A stretch of DNA of 64,000 nt from Komagataeibacter xylinus (GCF_009834365.1 NZ_CP041348.1:926501-990500); one strand, 5' to 3'; numbered from the stretch's first letter, positions 42,275 to 51,070 are shown. Numbers and translations are program-made. Notes: generated by a model not told the origin, from the sequence alone.

Positions 42275-43735
42275 ATGGTTGAACAGTTTCCCGACTCCGG
42301 CCGCGCCATGGGCGGCAATACGCCTGAATTTTCGGTGGCCGAGATTTCAGGCGCCATCCGCCGCGTGCTCGAGGGCACGTTCGGTCGCATCCGCGTGCGC
42401 GGCGAAATTACCGAATTCAAGCGCTACCCTTCGGGCCACCTGTATTTTTCGCTCAAGGATGAAGGGGGCAAGCTCTCCTCGGTGGTGTGGCGCGGCACGG
42501 TATCGCGGCTGGGGCTGAAGCCGGAAAACGGGGTGGAAGTCATCGCCACAGGCAAGATTTCATCCTATGGCGAGCGCTCGTCATACCAGATGGTGATCGA
42601 CCGGCTGGAATATGCGGGCGAAGGCGCACTGCTGGCCCGGATTGAACGCCTGCGCCTGCGTCTGGCGCAGGAGGGACTGTTTGATGCCGAGCGCAAGCGT
42701 TCCCTGCCCTTCCTGCCGCGCCTGATCGGGGTCGTGACATCGGCGCAGGGTGCCGTGCTGCATGATATCCGCACCACCATTGCCCGGCGCTTTCCCCTGC
42801 CGGTTCTGGTCTGGCCGGTGCCGGTGCAGGGCGAGGGCGCGGCTGAACGCATTGCCCATGCCATTGCGGGTTTTGATGCGATTGGCCCCCAAAGCGGCGT
42901 GCCCCGCCCCGACGTGCTGATCGTGGCGCGTGGCGGCGGCTCGCTGGAAGACCTGATGGCCTTCAATGATGAAGATGTGCTGCGCGCCGTGGCCGCGTGC
43001 CGCATTCCGGTCATTTCCGCCGTGGGGCACGAGACCGATACCACGCTGATCGACTTCGTGTCCGACCGCCGCGCCCCCACGCCTACGGCCGCCGCCGAGA
43101 TGGCCGTGCCGGTACGTGCCGAGCTTGAGGCCGGCCTGGCCCAGCGTGCCGCCCGGCTGCGCAGCGGGCTGGAACGTGGCCTGCAGCTTGCCCGCGCCCG
43201 GCTGGACCGGGCCGCGGCGAGCCTGCCCGACCTGCCTGCCGTGGTGGAAAACGCCCGCCGCAGGCTTGATGACCGCGCCTACCGCCTTGACCTTGCCCTG
43301 CCTGCCCGCCTGAGCCGCCTGCGTGACCGCGTGCAGGCAGCCTCCGACCGGCTACCCGCCCCGCAGATGATCCTGGCCCTGCGCCGCGCAGCACTCGACC
43401 GCGTGGGCACCGCAAGCCAGCAGGCCATGGCCAGCATGCTGCACCGCCGCGCGGCCACCCTTGGCCGCCTGCGCGTGCCGCCCGCCGTGCTGGTGTCGCA
43501 TCTGCGGGCCAGCAAAAGCGTGCTGGCGGGGGCCGCAGGCCAGCTTGAATCCCTCTCGCCGCAGGCGGTGCTGGAGCGGGGCTACGTGCTGGTGACCGAC
43601 CGCGCGGGCCGACCACTGGCACAGGCGGCGCAGGCCCGCGCCGTGCCCGAGGTGATCATGACCTTTGCCGATGGCAAGGTCGCGGCCCGCCCCCTTGAAG
43701 CACCCCCCGGCCTGCAGGGGCGGCTGGATCTGTAA
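42275..43735 (+). CDS. xseA: Exodeoxyribonuclease VII large subunit
   Basis: The 486-residue protein has an N-terminal OB-fold (FSVAEISGAIRRVLEGTFGRIRVRGEITEFKRYPSGHLYFSLKDE) and the XseA catalytic domain (LPFLPRLIGVVTSAQGAVLHDI, PDVLIVARGGGSLEDLMAFNDEDVLRAV, SAVGHETDTTLIDFVSDRRAPTPTAAAE). A long coiled coil spans roughly residues 290-440. With XseB it degrades single-stranded DNA in mismatch repair and recombination. The longer frame upstream begins with TTG; the ATG at 42275 is chosen because homology starts just after it. xseB is not in the window. Confidence 0.95.
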   Translation: MVEQFPDSGRAMGGNTPEFSVAEISGAIRRVLEGTFGRIRVRGEITEFKRYPSGHLYFSLKDEGGKLSSVVWRGTVSRLGLKPENGVEVIATGKISSYGERSSYQMVIDRLEYAGEGALLARIERLRLRLAQEGLFDAERKRSLPFLPRLIGVVTSAQGAVLHDIRTTIARRFPLPVLVWPVPVQGEGAAERIAHAIAGFDAIGPQSGVPRPDVLIVARGGGSLEDLMAFNDEDVLRAVAACRIPVISAVGHETDTTLIDFVSDRRAPTPTAAAEMAVPVRAELEAGLAQRAARLRSGLERGLQLARARLDRAAASLPDLPAVVENARRRLDDRAYRLDLALPARLSRLRDRVQAASDRLPAPQMILALRRAALDRVGTASQQAMASMLHRRAATLGRLRVPPAVLVSHLRASKSVLAGAAGQLESLSPQAVLERGYVLVTDRAGRPLAQAAQARAVPEVIMTFADGKVAARPLEAPPGLQGRLDL

Positions 43736-44127
43736 TGCATATACGGGCACCTCACATGATCTTACGCTCACGATTCTGCGCAACACTGGCAGCCCTGCTC
43801 CTTGGCGCGTGCACGCATCACGCACCCGCCCCCCATGTGGCGGCCCGGCCTGCGGCTACGCCCGGCCGTATCCCGCCACAGGACTTTGCCCCCGGCCTGA
43901 CGGGCGAGGAAGGCGCACCGCCTGCGGGCACCATCCTGACCAACGACCCTTCCGCCCCTGCCGATACGCCGCTCTGTGGCCACGCTGCGCGGGAGGCCAA
44001 TGCCATCGGGGCTACAATCCACCCCGAGGTCACGCCCACCGCCAGCAGTTGCGCGGCCAATGCCTGCTTCGATGCCCAGACCGGCACCTACATCGCAGCC
44101 GATGGCAGCCGCCGGGTCTGCCGTTAA
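43735..44127 (+). CDS. Small lipoprotein of unknown function
   Basis: The ATG shares its A with the xseA stop codon, so translation is probably coupled; an internal ATG seven codons later is also possible. The product is 130 residues, with a signal peptide ending in a lipobox LLGAC (Cys26 from the first start). The rest is Pro/Ala-rich and holds four cysteines (TPLCGHA, SSCAANACF, RRVCR), which could form two disulfides in the periplasm. It is probably anchored to the outer membrane. Family not recognised. Confidence 0.75.
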   Translation: MHIRAPHMILRSRFCATLAALLLGACTHHAPAPHVAARPAATPGRIPPQDFAPGLTGEEGAPPAGTILTNDPSAPADTPLCGHAAREANAIGATIHPEVTPTASSCAANACFDAQTGTYIAADGSRRVCR

Positions 44128-44163
44128 GGACTTGTTTGAACAACAAACCATTGATAAGAAATA

Positions 44164-44248
44164 ATAAAATTTTCCGGATGCCCGTTTTTTTTCAAAAAGA
44201 TGGCATTCTTTCGAAGTTTTTTGAAAAAACTTCACCAGAAACTTTCAT
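44164..44248 (-). repeat. Dispersed double-hairpin repeat, copy 7 (inverted, diverged)
   Basis: Read on the minus strand: arm GAAAGTTTCTGGTG, hairpin AAGTTTTTTCAAAAAACTT (both sides changed together, C to T and G to A, keeping the pairing), second hairpin ATGCCATCTTTTTG against AAACGGGCAT, and arm CCGGAAAATTTTAT. The paired changes in the first hairpin are a compensatory substitution. Confidence 0.85.
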
Positions 44249-44401
44249 CATTTCAGGGTATTATCGGGCCTGACTGTTCAGGCAGCCACACAGTACCAGC
44301 CCATAGAAGCACGCTGCATGGGTCATATACTCAGGATGGGCAGGCCCACGCCATATTCCCATTGACTTGGCCGGAAGGGATGGTCGAGTTTCAAGGGCAT
44401 C

Positions 44402-44863
44402 ATGACCCTGCCCCCCTCGTCCGGTCCCATAGGTGAGCAACAGGCGACGGTCCACATGTTCCCCCTCAAGCGCATGCTCTCCATGCGCGAGGCGGCGGAA
44501 TATGTCGGTATCACGCCCCGCAGGCTCCGCAGCCTGAGGCTGGTGGGGGCAGGCCCGCATGCCGCCATGCGTCATGGCCGCAAGGCAATGTTCCGCATCG
44601 AAGACCTTGATGAATACGTTGATGGCCTGTACCGCCGAGCCAATATCTCCCACACCGAGCAGGCCCGCCAGCGCACCGAATGGCGCGGCAGGCTGGCCGC
44701 CCTGCCAGATGACGCACGCGCCAGGCTGGCCGATTCCTTCATGCAGATCGTCACGCGCGATGAATTGCTGGAGAAAGGAGCCAACCGGGGCTTCAGGGTG
44801 CTGTTCCTTGGCGGGCTGTGCCTCATTTTCCTGTCGCATACGCCCCTGATCTGGCGGCTATAG
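44402..44863 (+). CDS. Excisionase-type helix-turn-helix protein with a C-terminal membrane segment
   Basis: In this 153-residue protein, residues about 25-75 form a MerR/excisionase-like winged helix-turn-helix (LSMREAAEYVGITPRRLRSLRLVGAGPHAAMRHGRKAMFRIEDLDEYVDGLYRR). The middle is charged and helical. The last 25 residues contain one hydrophobic segment (VLFLGGLCLIFLSHTPLIW), so it may be tail-anchored with the DNA-binding part in the cytoplasm. AAGGG precedes the ATG; an in-frame ATG at 44456 is an alternative. No phage gene surrounds it. Targets unknown. Confidence 0.72.
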   Translation: MTLPPSSGPIGEQQATVHMFPLKRMLSMREAAEYVGITPRRLRSLRLVGAGPHAAMRHGRKAMFRIEDLDEYVDGLYRRANISHTEQARQRTEWRGRLAALPDDARARLADSFMQIVTRDELLEKGANRGFRVLFLGGLCLIFLSHTPLIWRL

Positions 44864-44968
44864 GGGCATCGATCCGCCATTTCGTGCCAAAGGCGCTTTT
44901 TTTGCCTGTGCGGGGATGTTCTTTCGCCATACGATCCGCTACGCAGAAACCACGATAGCGGAACAATA

Positions 44969-45706
44969 ATGGATCGGATAATGACAGGTATGCGGAGCAG
45001 CATTATGGCCCCGACCGGACACGCCCGCCTGCGTGGCGCGCTTTGTGGGCTGGCTATTGCCCTGACCCCGGCCCTTGCCATGGCGCAGGACGCAGGTGGC
45101 CAGCAGCAGAACCCCATTCTGCCCATGCCGCCCGTGCCGGAATTCAAGCCCCTGCCTGCTGGCAACAAGCCTGCGGCGCCTGTTATCGGCATCTTCAACA
45201 CCCAGCAGATCATGGCGCAGTCCACTGCCGTGCAGAAGCTGCAGACCGAACTGGGCAGCCGCCGTGAAGCGCTGGTCAAGGACGTGCGCGCCGAGGATAC
45301 GCAGTTGCAGGCGCTGCGCCAGTCCATCATCAAGGCGGGCAAGGCCCCCACGCCCGAGCAGCAGCAGGAGCTGCAGAAGCGCGTGATGGCCGACCGCACC
45401 AAGTTCGGCAACCGCAACCGCATCCTTGAAGAAGACGCGCAGGTCGCCCTGAACCAGGTGCAACGCGAAATGCAGCAGGTTGTCAGCGCCATTGCCGCAG
45501 CCCGTGGCATGAACATGGTGCTGCAGGCCGGCACCGCTGCCCTGCATGACAACAGCCTCGATATCAGCGATCAGGTCGTGACCTACCTCAACCAGGTGCT
45601 GCCCACCGTGTACCTGCCGGGCCCCACGGAAGACCCTGAGGAAATTGCCAAGAGCGGCAAATACCCTGTCATGCCGTTCCAGCCTGCTGATAACGGCGGC
45701 GAATAA
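44969..45706 (+). CDS. OmpH/Skp-family periplasmic protein
   Basis: The 245-residue protein has a signal peptide (LRGALCGLAIALTPALAMAQ), a Pro-rich stretch (NPILPMPPVPEFKPLPAGN) and then the OmpH/Skp core. That core is an initial strand VIGIFNTQQIM, a long charged coiled coil (about residues 90-180) and a C-terminal strand-helix part (GMNMVLQAGTAALHDNSLDISDQVVTYLNQVLPTV). Skp chaperones unfolded outer-membrane proteins. Here it stands alone rather than between bamA and lpxD, and has an unusual Pro-rich insert and an acidic tail. The half-repeat terminator follows 31 bases later. Confidence 0.85.
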   Translation: MDRIMTGMRSSIMAPTGHARLRGALCGLAIALTPALAMAQDAGGQQQNPILPMPPVPEFKPLPAGNKPAAPVIGIFNTQQIMAQSTAVQKLQTELGSRREALVKDVRAEDTQLQALRQSIIKAGKAPTPEQQQELQKRVMADRTKFGNRNRILEEDAQVALNQVQREMQQVVSAIAAARGMNMVLQAGTAALHDNSLDISDQVVTYLNQVLPTVYLPGPTEDPEEIAKSGKYPVMPFQPADNGGE

Positions 45707-45737
45707 CACCCAAGGGCCGCGCCTGCCGCCCCTGACA

Positions 45738-45787
45738 ATAAAAATTTCAGGGTGCCGCCTTTTTTTTCAAAAGGCGGCATTTTTTTA
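45738..45787 (+). terminator. Half copy of the double-hairpin repeat acting as an intrinsic terminator
   Basis: Only the GCCGCC/GGCGGC hairpin and one outer arm (AATAAAAATTTCAGGGT) remain; the AAGCTT hairpin is missing. On the plus strand GTGCCGCC, a T/A-rich loop, GGCGGCAT and then TTTTTTAATT is a textbook terminator for the OmpH-like gene. As a repeat it lies in inverted orientation (copy 8). Confidence 0.88.
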
Positions 45788-45799
45788 ATTTATTAGCAG

Positions 45800-47098
45800 T
45801 TAGTTACGGCCCTGCCCCACCAGCAGGTTGAGCGTCACGCCGGACAGGATGCACAGCAGCACCCCGTTGCCCAGCAGCAGCCGCGCCAGAGCGTTCATGT
45901 GGGTGAACAGGTCCGGGCAGGCCATGGGCAACAGCCCCAGCCCGAGCGAGACGGCAGCAATCAGCCCATTGCGCGTGCCCTCAAAGCGCACATGCAACAG
46001 TTCGCGTATGCCGCCCACCGTGGTCATGCCGAACATGACCAGCCCACACCCCCCCAGCACGGGCGCTGGCAGGGCGGCAATCAACGCGCCAAGCTTGGGG
46101 AACAGCCCCAGCCCGATCATGACCACGCCTGCCGCCGCCACCACAAAGCGGCTGCGGATGTCGGTCATGGCGATCAGCCCGGTATTCTGGGTAAAGGCAT
46201 TATAGGGAAAGCTGTTGAACGCCCCGCCCAGCATGGTCGACAGGCCATCGGCCCGCAGCGCGCCTGCAATGGTGACGTCGTTCACCGGCAGGTCCACCAC
46301 GCGGCCAATGGCCAGGCAGTTGCCAGTTGTTTCCGCCACGATAATGACCATGCTCAGCAGCATGATGAAGACCGGCATGGCGTGGAACTCGGGCAGGCCA
46401 AAGGCGAAGGGCGTGCTGACGGCAAACCACGGCGCATCAATCACCATGCCGTAATGCCCCATGCCGCATAGCGCCGCGATCACGCTGCCCGCCACCAGCC
46501 CCACCAGCACGCTGATATTGGACCAGAACCCCCGGCCCCATGCCTGCACGCCCACCGTGATGACAATGGTGGCGAAGGCAAGCACAAGATTGGCCACACT
46601 GCCAAACTCCGGCGCACCGGGCGTGCCGCCCCCAATCCACCGCCCCGCCACGGGAATGAGCGTAAGCCCGATGATAATGATGAGGCAGCCAATGACCACG
46701 GGCGGAAAAAAGCGCATGAGTCGCGCCATGAACGGCGCCAGCACCACCATGGCCAGCCCCGCGCCAATCACCGCGCCAAATACAGAGCGCACGCCATAGA
46801 TCTGCCCGATGAGCAGCATCGACGCCAGCATGGCGAAGGATGACCCCTGCACGATGGGCAGACGCGAGCCGAATTTCCATACCCCCACACTCTGTATGAT
46901 CGTAGCGATGCCCGATGTCATCAGCCCGCAATTGATCAGCATGACAGTCTGCGGACCAGACAGGTGCATGGCGGCGGCAAAGACCAGCGGCACCGCCACG
47001 GTACCCGCGTACATGACCAGCGCATGTTGCAGCCCGAAGGCAAACAGCATGCCCATGGGCAGCATTTCATCAACCGGGTGGTTTTTCTGTGCTGTCAC
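45800..47098 (-). CDS. NCS2-family nucleobase permease (xanthine/uracil type)
   Basis: The protein has about 13 membrane segments and the NCS2 signatures: GLQHALVMYAGTVAVPLVFAAA near the N-terminus, the substrate motif AETTGNCLAIGRV, FNSFPYNAFTQNTGLIAMT and the following GVRSR-like region. It imports a purine or pyrimidine with protons. The best start is GTG at 47098, close behind GGAGAGGG, giving 432 residues; an ATG 11 codons upstream lacks a site. Purine and uracil carriers are hard to separate by eye; the QNTGL motif favours xanthine/uric acid-type transport. It ends 12 bases from the half-repeat terminator. Confidence 0.92.
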   Translation of the reverse strand: MTAQKNHPVDEMLPMGMLFAFGLQHALVMYAGTVAVPLVFAAAMHLSGPQTVMLINCGLMTSGIATIIQSVGVWKFGSRLPIVQGSSFAMLASMLLIGQIYGVRSVFGAVIGAGLAMVVLAPFMARLMRFFPPVVIGCLIIIIGLTLIPVAGRWIGGGTPGAPEFGSVANLVLAFATIVITVGVQAWGRGFWSNISVLVGLVAGSVIAALCGMGHYGMVIDAPWFAVSTPFAFGLPEFHAMPVFIMLLSMVIIVAETTGNCLAIGRVVDLPVNDVTIAGALRADGLSTMLGGAFNSFPYNAFTQNTGLIAMTDIRSRFVVAAAGVVMIGLGLFPKLGALIAALPAPVLGGCGLVMFGMTTVGGIRELLHVRFEGTRNGLIAAVSLGLGLLPMACPDLFTHMNALARLLLGNGVLLCILSGVTLNLLVGQGRN

Positions 47099-47138
47099 AT
47101 GCCCTCTCCACTTGCAGGTACGCGCCTGCACAAAAAGA

Positions 47139-47164
47139 ACCCCGCCTTCTGGTAAAGGCGGGGT
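47139..47164 (-). terminator. Intrinsic terminator of the TonB-dependent receptor gene
   Basis: On the minus strand ACCCCGCCTT, a six-base loop, AAGGCGGGGT and then TCTTTTTG follows the receptor stop by 20 bases. Confidence 0.85.
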
Positions 47165-47183
47165 CCGGCAGGCGTAAGGGAAA

Positions 47184-49664
47184 TCAGAAAGAGGTGGATA
47201 CGGTGCCTGTCATGGTAAAGCGCGGCTCGACCATGAAGGAGTTGCCATTGGCATAACGGCCCAGTGGCGATGAGGCACCATAGTAAACCGGATACCCACC
47301 CTGCGTGCCTGCGTGATAGATCGCACCCATCGCACCCGTGCGCACGATCGAACCGGTCAGGTTGCTGAAGTTCAGCTTGAAGGTCGGCGACTTGGCATAC
47401 ATGAAGGGCTTGAAGTGATAGCCCAGCGACAGCGTGTCGGTCACATAACCCGGCATGCGCTCGCTGTTATCCAGTGCGACCGACTGCGGGCCGGTGTAAT
47501 GCACCGCCCCGTTGGCAAAGAAACCCTTGTACTTATACGTCAGGCCAAAATTGGCCATGATACGCGGCGCCATGATGGCCTGCTGCCCCTTGGCGGCATA
47601 GGTGATGCCAGTCGTGGGGTCCGTAACGTTGGAATCCTGCGTCGCGTGCAGGTATTCAAATGACGCGTAAGGGCTGAACCCATGAATCGGGCGGCTTGCG
47701 ATCATGGCGTCAAAGCCGCGCATGGTCTGGTTGCCACCTTCAATCGGCATGAACTGATTGGCACCAATATAGGTGCTCAGAATACGATTGGTCACGTTGT
47801 AGTTGAACAGCGACAGGTCAAACATGACGTATTTGTCGTGATACCGGTAGCCCAGTTCTTCCTTGATGGAATACTGGTTCTTCAGCATCTTCTGGTTACC
47901 ACCCGGCGTCAGCCAGCCGAGATCGTTGGCTGAAGGCTCACGGTAGTCACCCTCGGCATTTACATAGATCTGGTGGTGGTTGTTGAAGGTGTAACCGATG
48001 GAAAGCTGCGGCAGGGGTTCGGTCGTGTTCGCCCCCATGCGGCCCACGCTCGCACCGGGTGAAAGGTTCTTGCCATATGTCCAGTTGCTGGCAGCCGAAT
48101 TCCAGCCCTTGTCCCACGCATCGGACATGACAAACTTGAAGCCCGCATGGATCTGCAGCTTGTCATTAAAGTATTTTGCGGTGTCCTGAATGAAAAGCGC
48201 ATGCAGTTCGTAACCCGCATTCACGCCCGATACGCCAAAGGTCTCGTTGGAATAGGTGTTCTGATACGCGGCTGCGTTGGGGCTTGGCGTCGAGCCATTG
48301 GCCATGGTGTAGCTTAGCGGATAGGACTGGATCGTCTGGTTGTTTTCATACCAGTAGCCAAACGAGACATGGTTGTGCCTGTCGACATCATAGCCCAGCT
48401 TGGCAACGACGCCGACCTGACGGGCCTCGTTCTCCAAGAAGAAATTCGTATAGTTACGACCTTCGGCGGAAGAATAATTCGTGCCATATGCCGTATTGTT
48501 ACCCGGTGAGGCATCCCAGCCCTGACCAAAGCTGAAATAGGACTGCAGGTCGAACGTGAATTTGGCAGGCAGCACCACATGGATCGGTGCCGTCAGAAAG
48601 ATCTGGTTCCAGTGGTCGTTATTGTTCTTCCAGTAGTTGTCACTGGTGGGGTCGGAGTTACGACCATAGCCTTCGCCCGTGCGCTTGTAGTTTTCAAACG
48701 CATCACCATCGGGATAGGCATCGATGACGAAATCCTCGGAGTTCCACGACAAGAACAGCTTGGCGGTGGAGCCGTTGTTCCAGTCCTTCTGCAGGCCAAA
48801 ATCGATATGCTTGCGCTGGTTGATGCCCGAACCCATCCACGAACGTGAATGCGTGTTGGAGAACGAGAAATAGCTGCGCACGCCGGTATTGCCGATATCA
48901 CCCGAATCAAGGCGAATGAACTCGCGCGACATGTTGTTCGTGCCATAGGAGAAATCGGTCATCCCGCCGAATTTGTGCGATGCCGTGCGCGAGCGCTCAT
49001 TCATCACGCCGCCTGCGGCTGACATGGCGGGCAGGTCGGTGGCTGAACTGCCGGGGGTTACCTCGACACTCTCGAGGTTTTCAGAATCGATATCTTCGTT
49101 CAGGTATTTGGCTGCTTCCGCCGGCGCGCCATCAAGCATCAGCCCCATGTCGAGGTCGGTCAGGCCACGGGTCTGGATCTGGCCGCCTTCCATGCCCGAC
49201 GGATCAGGCGAGTTCACGTTCATGCTCGGCAGGTTCTTGACCAGGTCGAGCGCCGTGCTGGTGGGGCTGCGCATTTCAATGAACTGCTTGCCGATGGTCT
49301 GCACCGCATGGGGCGCAGTTTCCTGGCGCATCATGCCGCCGCCGCCATCATGCTCCTGGCGCGAGGAAGCCACGCGGATCTGCTCGGGTGCCGATGTGTC
49401 CGTAACGCCTGCGGGCGCTGCGCTGCGCTGCTTCGGTGCTGCCGCCTGCCGGACCGGTGCGTGGCGATGGGGGGCAGTCTGCGTGGTGGCCACCTGCGCC
49501 CATGCCTCGTTACCTGTGGCGAGGCACATCGTGCCCACCAGGCAGGATACGGCACGCAGGCGCATTTTCAGCCCTGGCATGCGCAGCCCGGCCAATCCGC
49601 CCTGTCCTGCCGCGTTGCGCACCTGCCGTATCACGACGTTATAAATATCCCGGCCCGTCTTCAT
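47184..49664 (-). CDS. TonB-dependent outer-membrane receptor
   Basis: The 826-residue protein has a long N-terminus and signal peptide (LRAVSCLVGTMCLATGNEAWA), a His/Ala/Pro-rich stretch, a plug domain (PHAVQTIGKQFIEMRSPTSTALDLVKNLPSMNVNSPDPSGMEGGQIQTRGLTDLDMGLMLDGAP) and a beta-barrel rich in aromatic and Asn residues, ending with TVSTSF for outer-membrane insertion. It imports an unknown ligand (siderophore, vitamin or saccharide) using energy from TonB. The plug resembles broad TBDR families without siderophore-specific marks. The tonB-exbB-exbD genes lie 490 bases upstream on the same strand, separated by a terminator, so it is expressed separately. Confidence 0.93.
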   Translation of the reverse strand: MKTGRDIYNVVIRQVRNAAGQGGLAGLRMPGLKMRLRAVSCLVGTMCLATGNEAWAQVATTQTAPHRHAPVRQAAAPKQRSAAPAGVTDTSAPEQIRVASSRQEHDGGGGMMRQETAPHAVQTIGKQFIEMRSPTSTALDLVKNLPSMNVNSPDPSGMEGGQIQTRGLTDLDMGLMLDGAPAEAAKYLNEDIDSENLESVEVTPGSSATDLPAMSAAGGVMNERSRTASHKFGGMTDFSYGTNNMSREFIRLDSGDIGNTGVRSYFSFSNTHSRSWMGSGINQRKHIDFGLQKDWNNGSTAKLFLSWNSEDFVIDAYPDGDAFENYKRTGEGYGRNSDPTSDNYWKNNNDHWNQIFLTAPIHVVLPAKFTFDLQSYFSFGQGWDASPGNNTAYGTNYSSAEGRNYTNFFLENEARQVGVVAKLGYDVDRHNHVSFGYWYENNQTIQSYPLSYTMANGSTPSPNAAAYQNTYSNETFGVSGVNAGYELHALFIQDTAKYFNDKLQIHAGFKFVMSDAWDKGWNSAASNWTYGKNLSPGASVGRMGANTTEPLPQLSIGYTFNNHHQIYVNAEGDYREPSANDLGWLTPGGNQKMLKNQYSIKEELGYRYHDKYVMFDLSLFNYNVTNRILSTYIGANQFMPIEGGNQTMRGFDAMIASRPIHGFSPYASFEYLHATQDSNVTDPTTGITYAAKGQQAIMAPRIMANFGLTYKYKGFFANGAVHYTGPQSVALDNSERMPGYVTDTLSLGYHFKPFMYAKSPTFKLNFSNLTGSIVRTGAMGAIYHAGTQGGYPVYYGASSPLGRYANGNSFMVEPRFTMTGTVSTSF

Positions 49665-50082
49665 TCATTCCCCCGGCAAATCTGTCCGGCGCCCGCCATT
49701 GCGTGCAGCCATACGGTTTTCAGCGGCAGCCATCCCCGTCTGCCTCACTGACAGCATTTTCCGTCCCGTATCGGTCATGCTGAAATAGTTGCGGAAACTG
49801 AACATTCCGCCTTTCTGTTGACTTATGAAATACACTTGGGCAGGCCAAGCTTAAAAAACGCAACAGAGTGTTTATCTATCTGGAAACCCGGAAGGGCCCA
49901 GCAGGGGTAATAATGCCTATCCCGCTATAAACCAACGATTTTGTGTAATTCTGTTTTTAATTCGATATGAATTAAAGTCGCCAGATCGGCCCCAACAATG
50001 TGGGTTGCGTGCTTTTTATGATACAGGCCGTCAGGGCCATATGCCCTAAAAAACGGCATTTCATATCCATGCCTAAGACATG
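49665..50082. other. Leader region upstream of the TonB-dependent receptor
   Basis: No gene is supported. It should contain the receptor promoter. A perfect palindrome TTAATTCGATATGAATTAA lies at 49957-49975, about 290 bases upstream of the receptor start. No cobalamin riboswitch consensus is seen. A 65-codon minus-strand frame at 49925-50122 overlaps the exbD terminator and looks spurious. Confidence 0.5.
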
Positions 50083-50119
50083 AAAAAGCGGCCCTCCCCG
50101 CAAGGGAAGGACCGCTTTT
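50083..50119 (-). terminator. Intrinsic terminator of the tonB-exbB-exbD operon
   Basis: On the minus strand AAAAGCGGTCCTTCCC, a short loop, then GGGGAGGGCCGCTTTTT forms a long hairpin with a terminal T-run, about 35 bases after the stop of the second exbD gene. Confidence 0.92.
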
Positions 50120-50153
50120 CAAGTCATGATGATGCGTTGTGAAAACGGAGCGC

Positions 50154-50591
50154 TTACTGCGCGTCCATGAACTGATCGCTTCCCATGATCCCCAGCTTGC
50201 TCACGCCAAGACGCTGTGCATCCGCCAGAACATGCGCCACGACCTTGTAGCTGGCCAGGCGGTCGGGATGGATGTGCATCTCGGGCTGGACCGGCTGGGC
50301 CGCCGCATCCTTGAAGCGGGACTGAAGGTCCGCCTCGCCTGCAACGGGCTCGCCATTCCAGGTGATTGTGTTGTCAAAATCGATCGCCACCGTATCCACA
50401 ACCGGGTCAGGCGCGGAGGAAGGCGGCGGGTTGCCCTGCGGCAGGTCGATCGAGACCGAATGCGTCTGGAGCGGGATGGTGATGATCAGCATGATCAACA
50501 GCACCAGCATGACGTCAATCAGGGGCGTGGTATTGATATCGACAATACCTTCGTCCTCGGTCGTGCTGTCTGAGCCGACATTCATGCCCAT
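50154..50591 (-). CDS. exbD: ExbD/TolR-family protein (second copy)
   Basis: From the ATG at 50591 (after GGGGAGAG) the product is 145 residues. It has one membrane helix near residues 25-45 (GIVDINTTPLIDVMLVLLIMLIITIPLQTHSV) with the essential Asp in PLIDVMLVLL. The periplasmic domain ends with VVAHVLADAQRLGVSKLGIMGSDQFMDAQ. ExbD forms the proton-conducting part of the TonB motor with ExbB. It differs clearly from the first ExbD (50646-51068), so the pair is not a recent duplicate. Confidence 0.94.
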   Translation of the reverse strand: MGMNVGSDSTTEDEGIVDINTTPLIDVMLVLLIMLIITIPLQTHSVSIDLPQGNPPPSSAPDPVVDTVAIDFDNTITWNGEPVAGEADLQSRFKDAAAQPVQPEMHIHPDRLASYKVVAHVLADAQRLGVSKLGIMGSDQFMDAQ

Positions 50592-50645
50592 GGTGTCTAC
50601 TCTCCCCAATGTGGCCGGGGCATGAACCCCGGCCGGGAATGGATA

Positions 50646-51068
50646 TCAGCCGTGCGGCTGCTCAGTGATGAAATCGACGTGAACGATGCCGGCCTGCTGG
50701 CAGGCTGCGATCACCTTGCCCACACCTTCGTATTTTGCCGTCTGGTCACCGCGGATCTGGATCTGGGGCTGCGGGGTTTCCGCAGCCGCGTGTTCCAGGT
50801 GCGATTCCAGGTCGGCATAGCTGGTGAGCAGCGTCTCGTTCCAGTAGGCCTGCCCGGTCGGCGTGATCGCCACGACGATGTTGTTCTGCAACGTCCGGGT
50901 TGGCTGGTTAGCATCCATGGGGAGACTAACCTTGATGGTATGTGTCGCGACGGGGATGGTGATCAGGAAGATGATCAGCAGCACCAGCATGACGTCGACA
51001 AGCGGTGTGGTGTTGATGGCCGACACCACCTCGTCTTCATCGCCGCCACCTCCAACTTGCATACCCAT
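50646..51068 (-). CDS. exbD: ExbD/TolR-family protein (first copy)
   Basis: The 140-residue protein has the N-terminal membrane helix with the key Asp (AINTTPLVDVMLVLLIIFLITIPVATHTI) and a periplasmic domain ending KVIAACQQAGIVHVDFITEQPHG. It starts two bases after the exbB stop and is followed by the second ExbD after 54 bases. Together with ExbB it should transmit proton motive force to TonB. Confidence 0.95.
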   Translation of the reverse strand: MGMQVGGGGDEDEVVSAINTTPLVDVMLVLLIIFLITIPVATHTIKVSLPMDANQPTRTLQNNIVVAITPTGQAYWNETLLTSYADLESHLEHAAAETPQPQIQIRGDQTAKYEGVGKVIAACQQAGIVHVDFITEQPHG

Positions 51069-51070
51069 GA

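Noticed and set aside
49665..50082. Cobalamin riboswitch upstream of the TonB-dependent receptor
   Set aside because: The B12-box and other conserved core pieces are missing on both strands.
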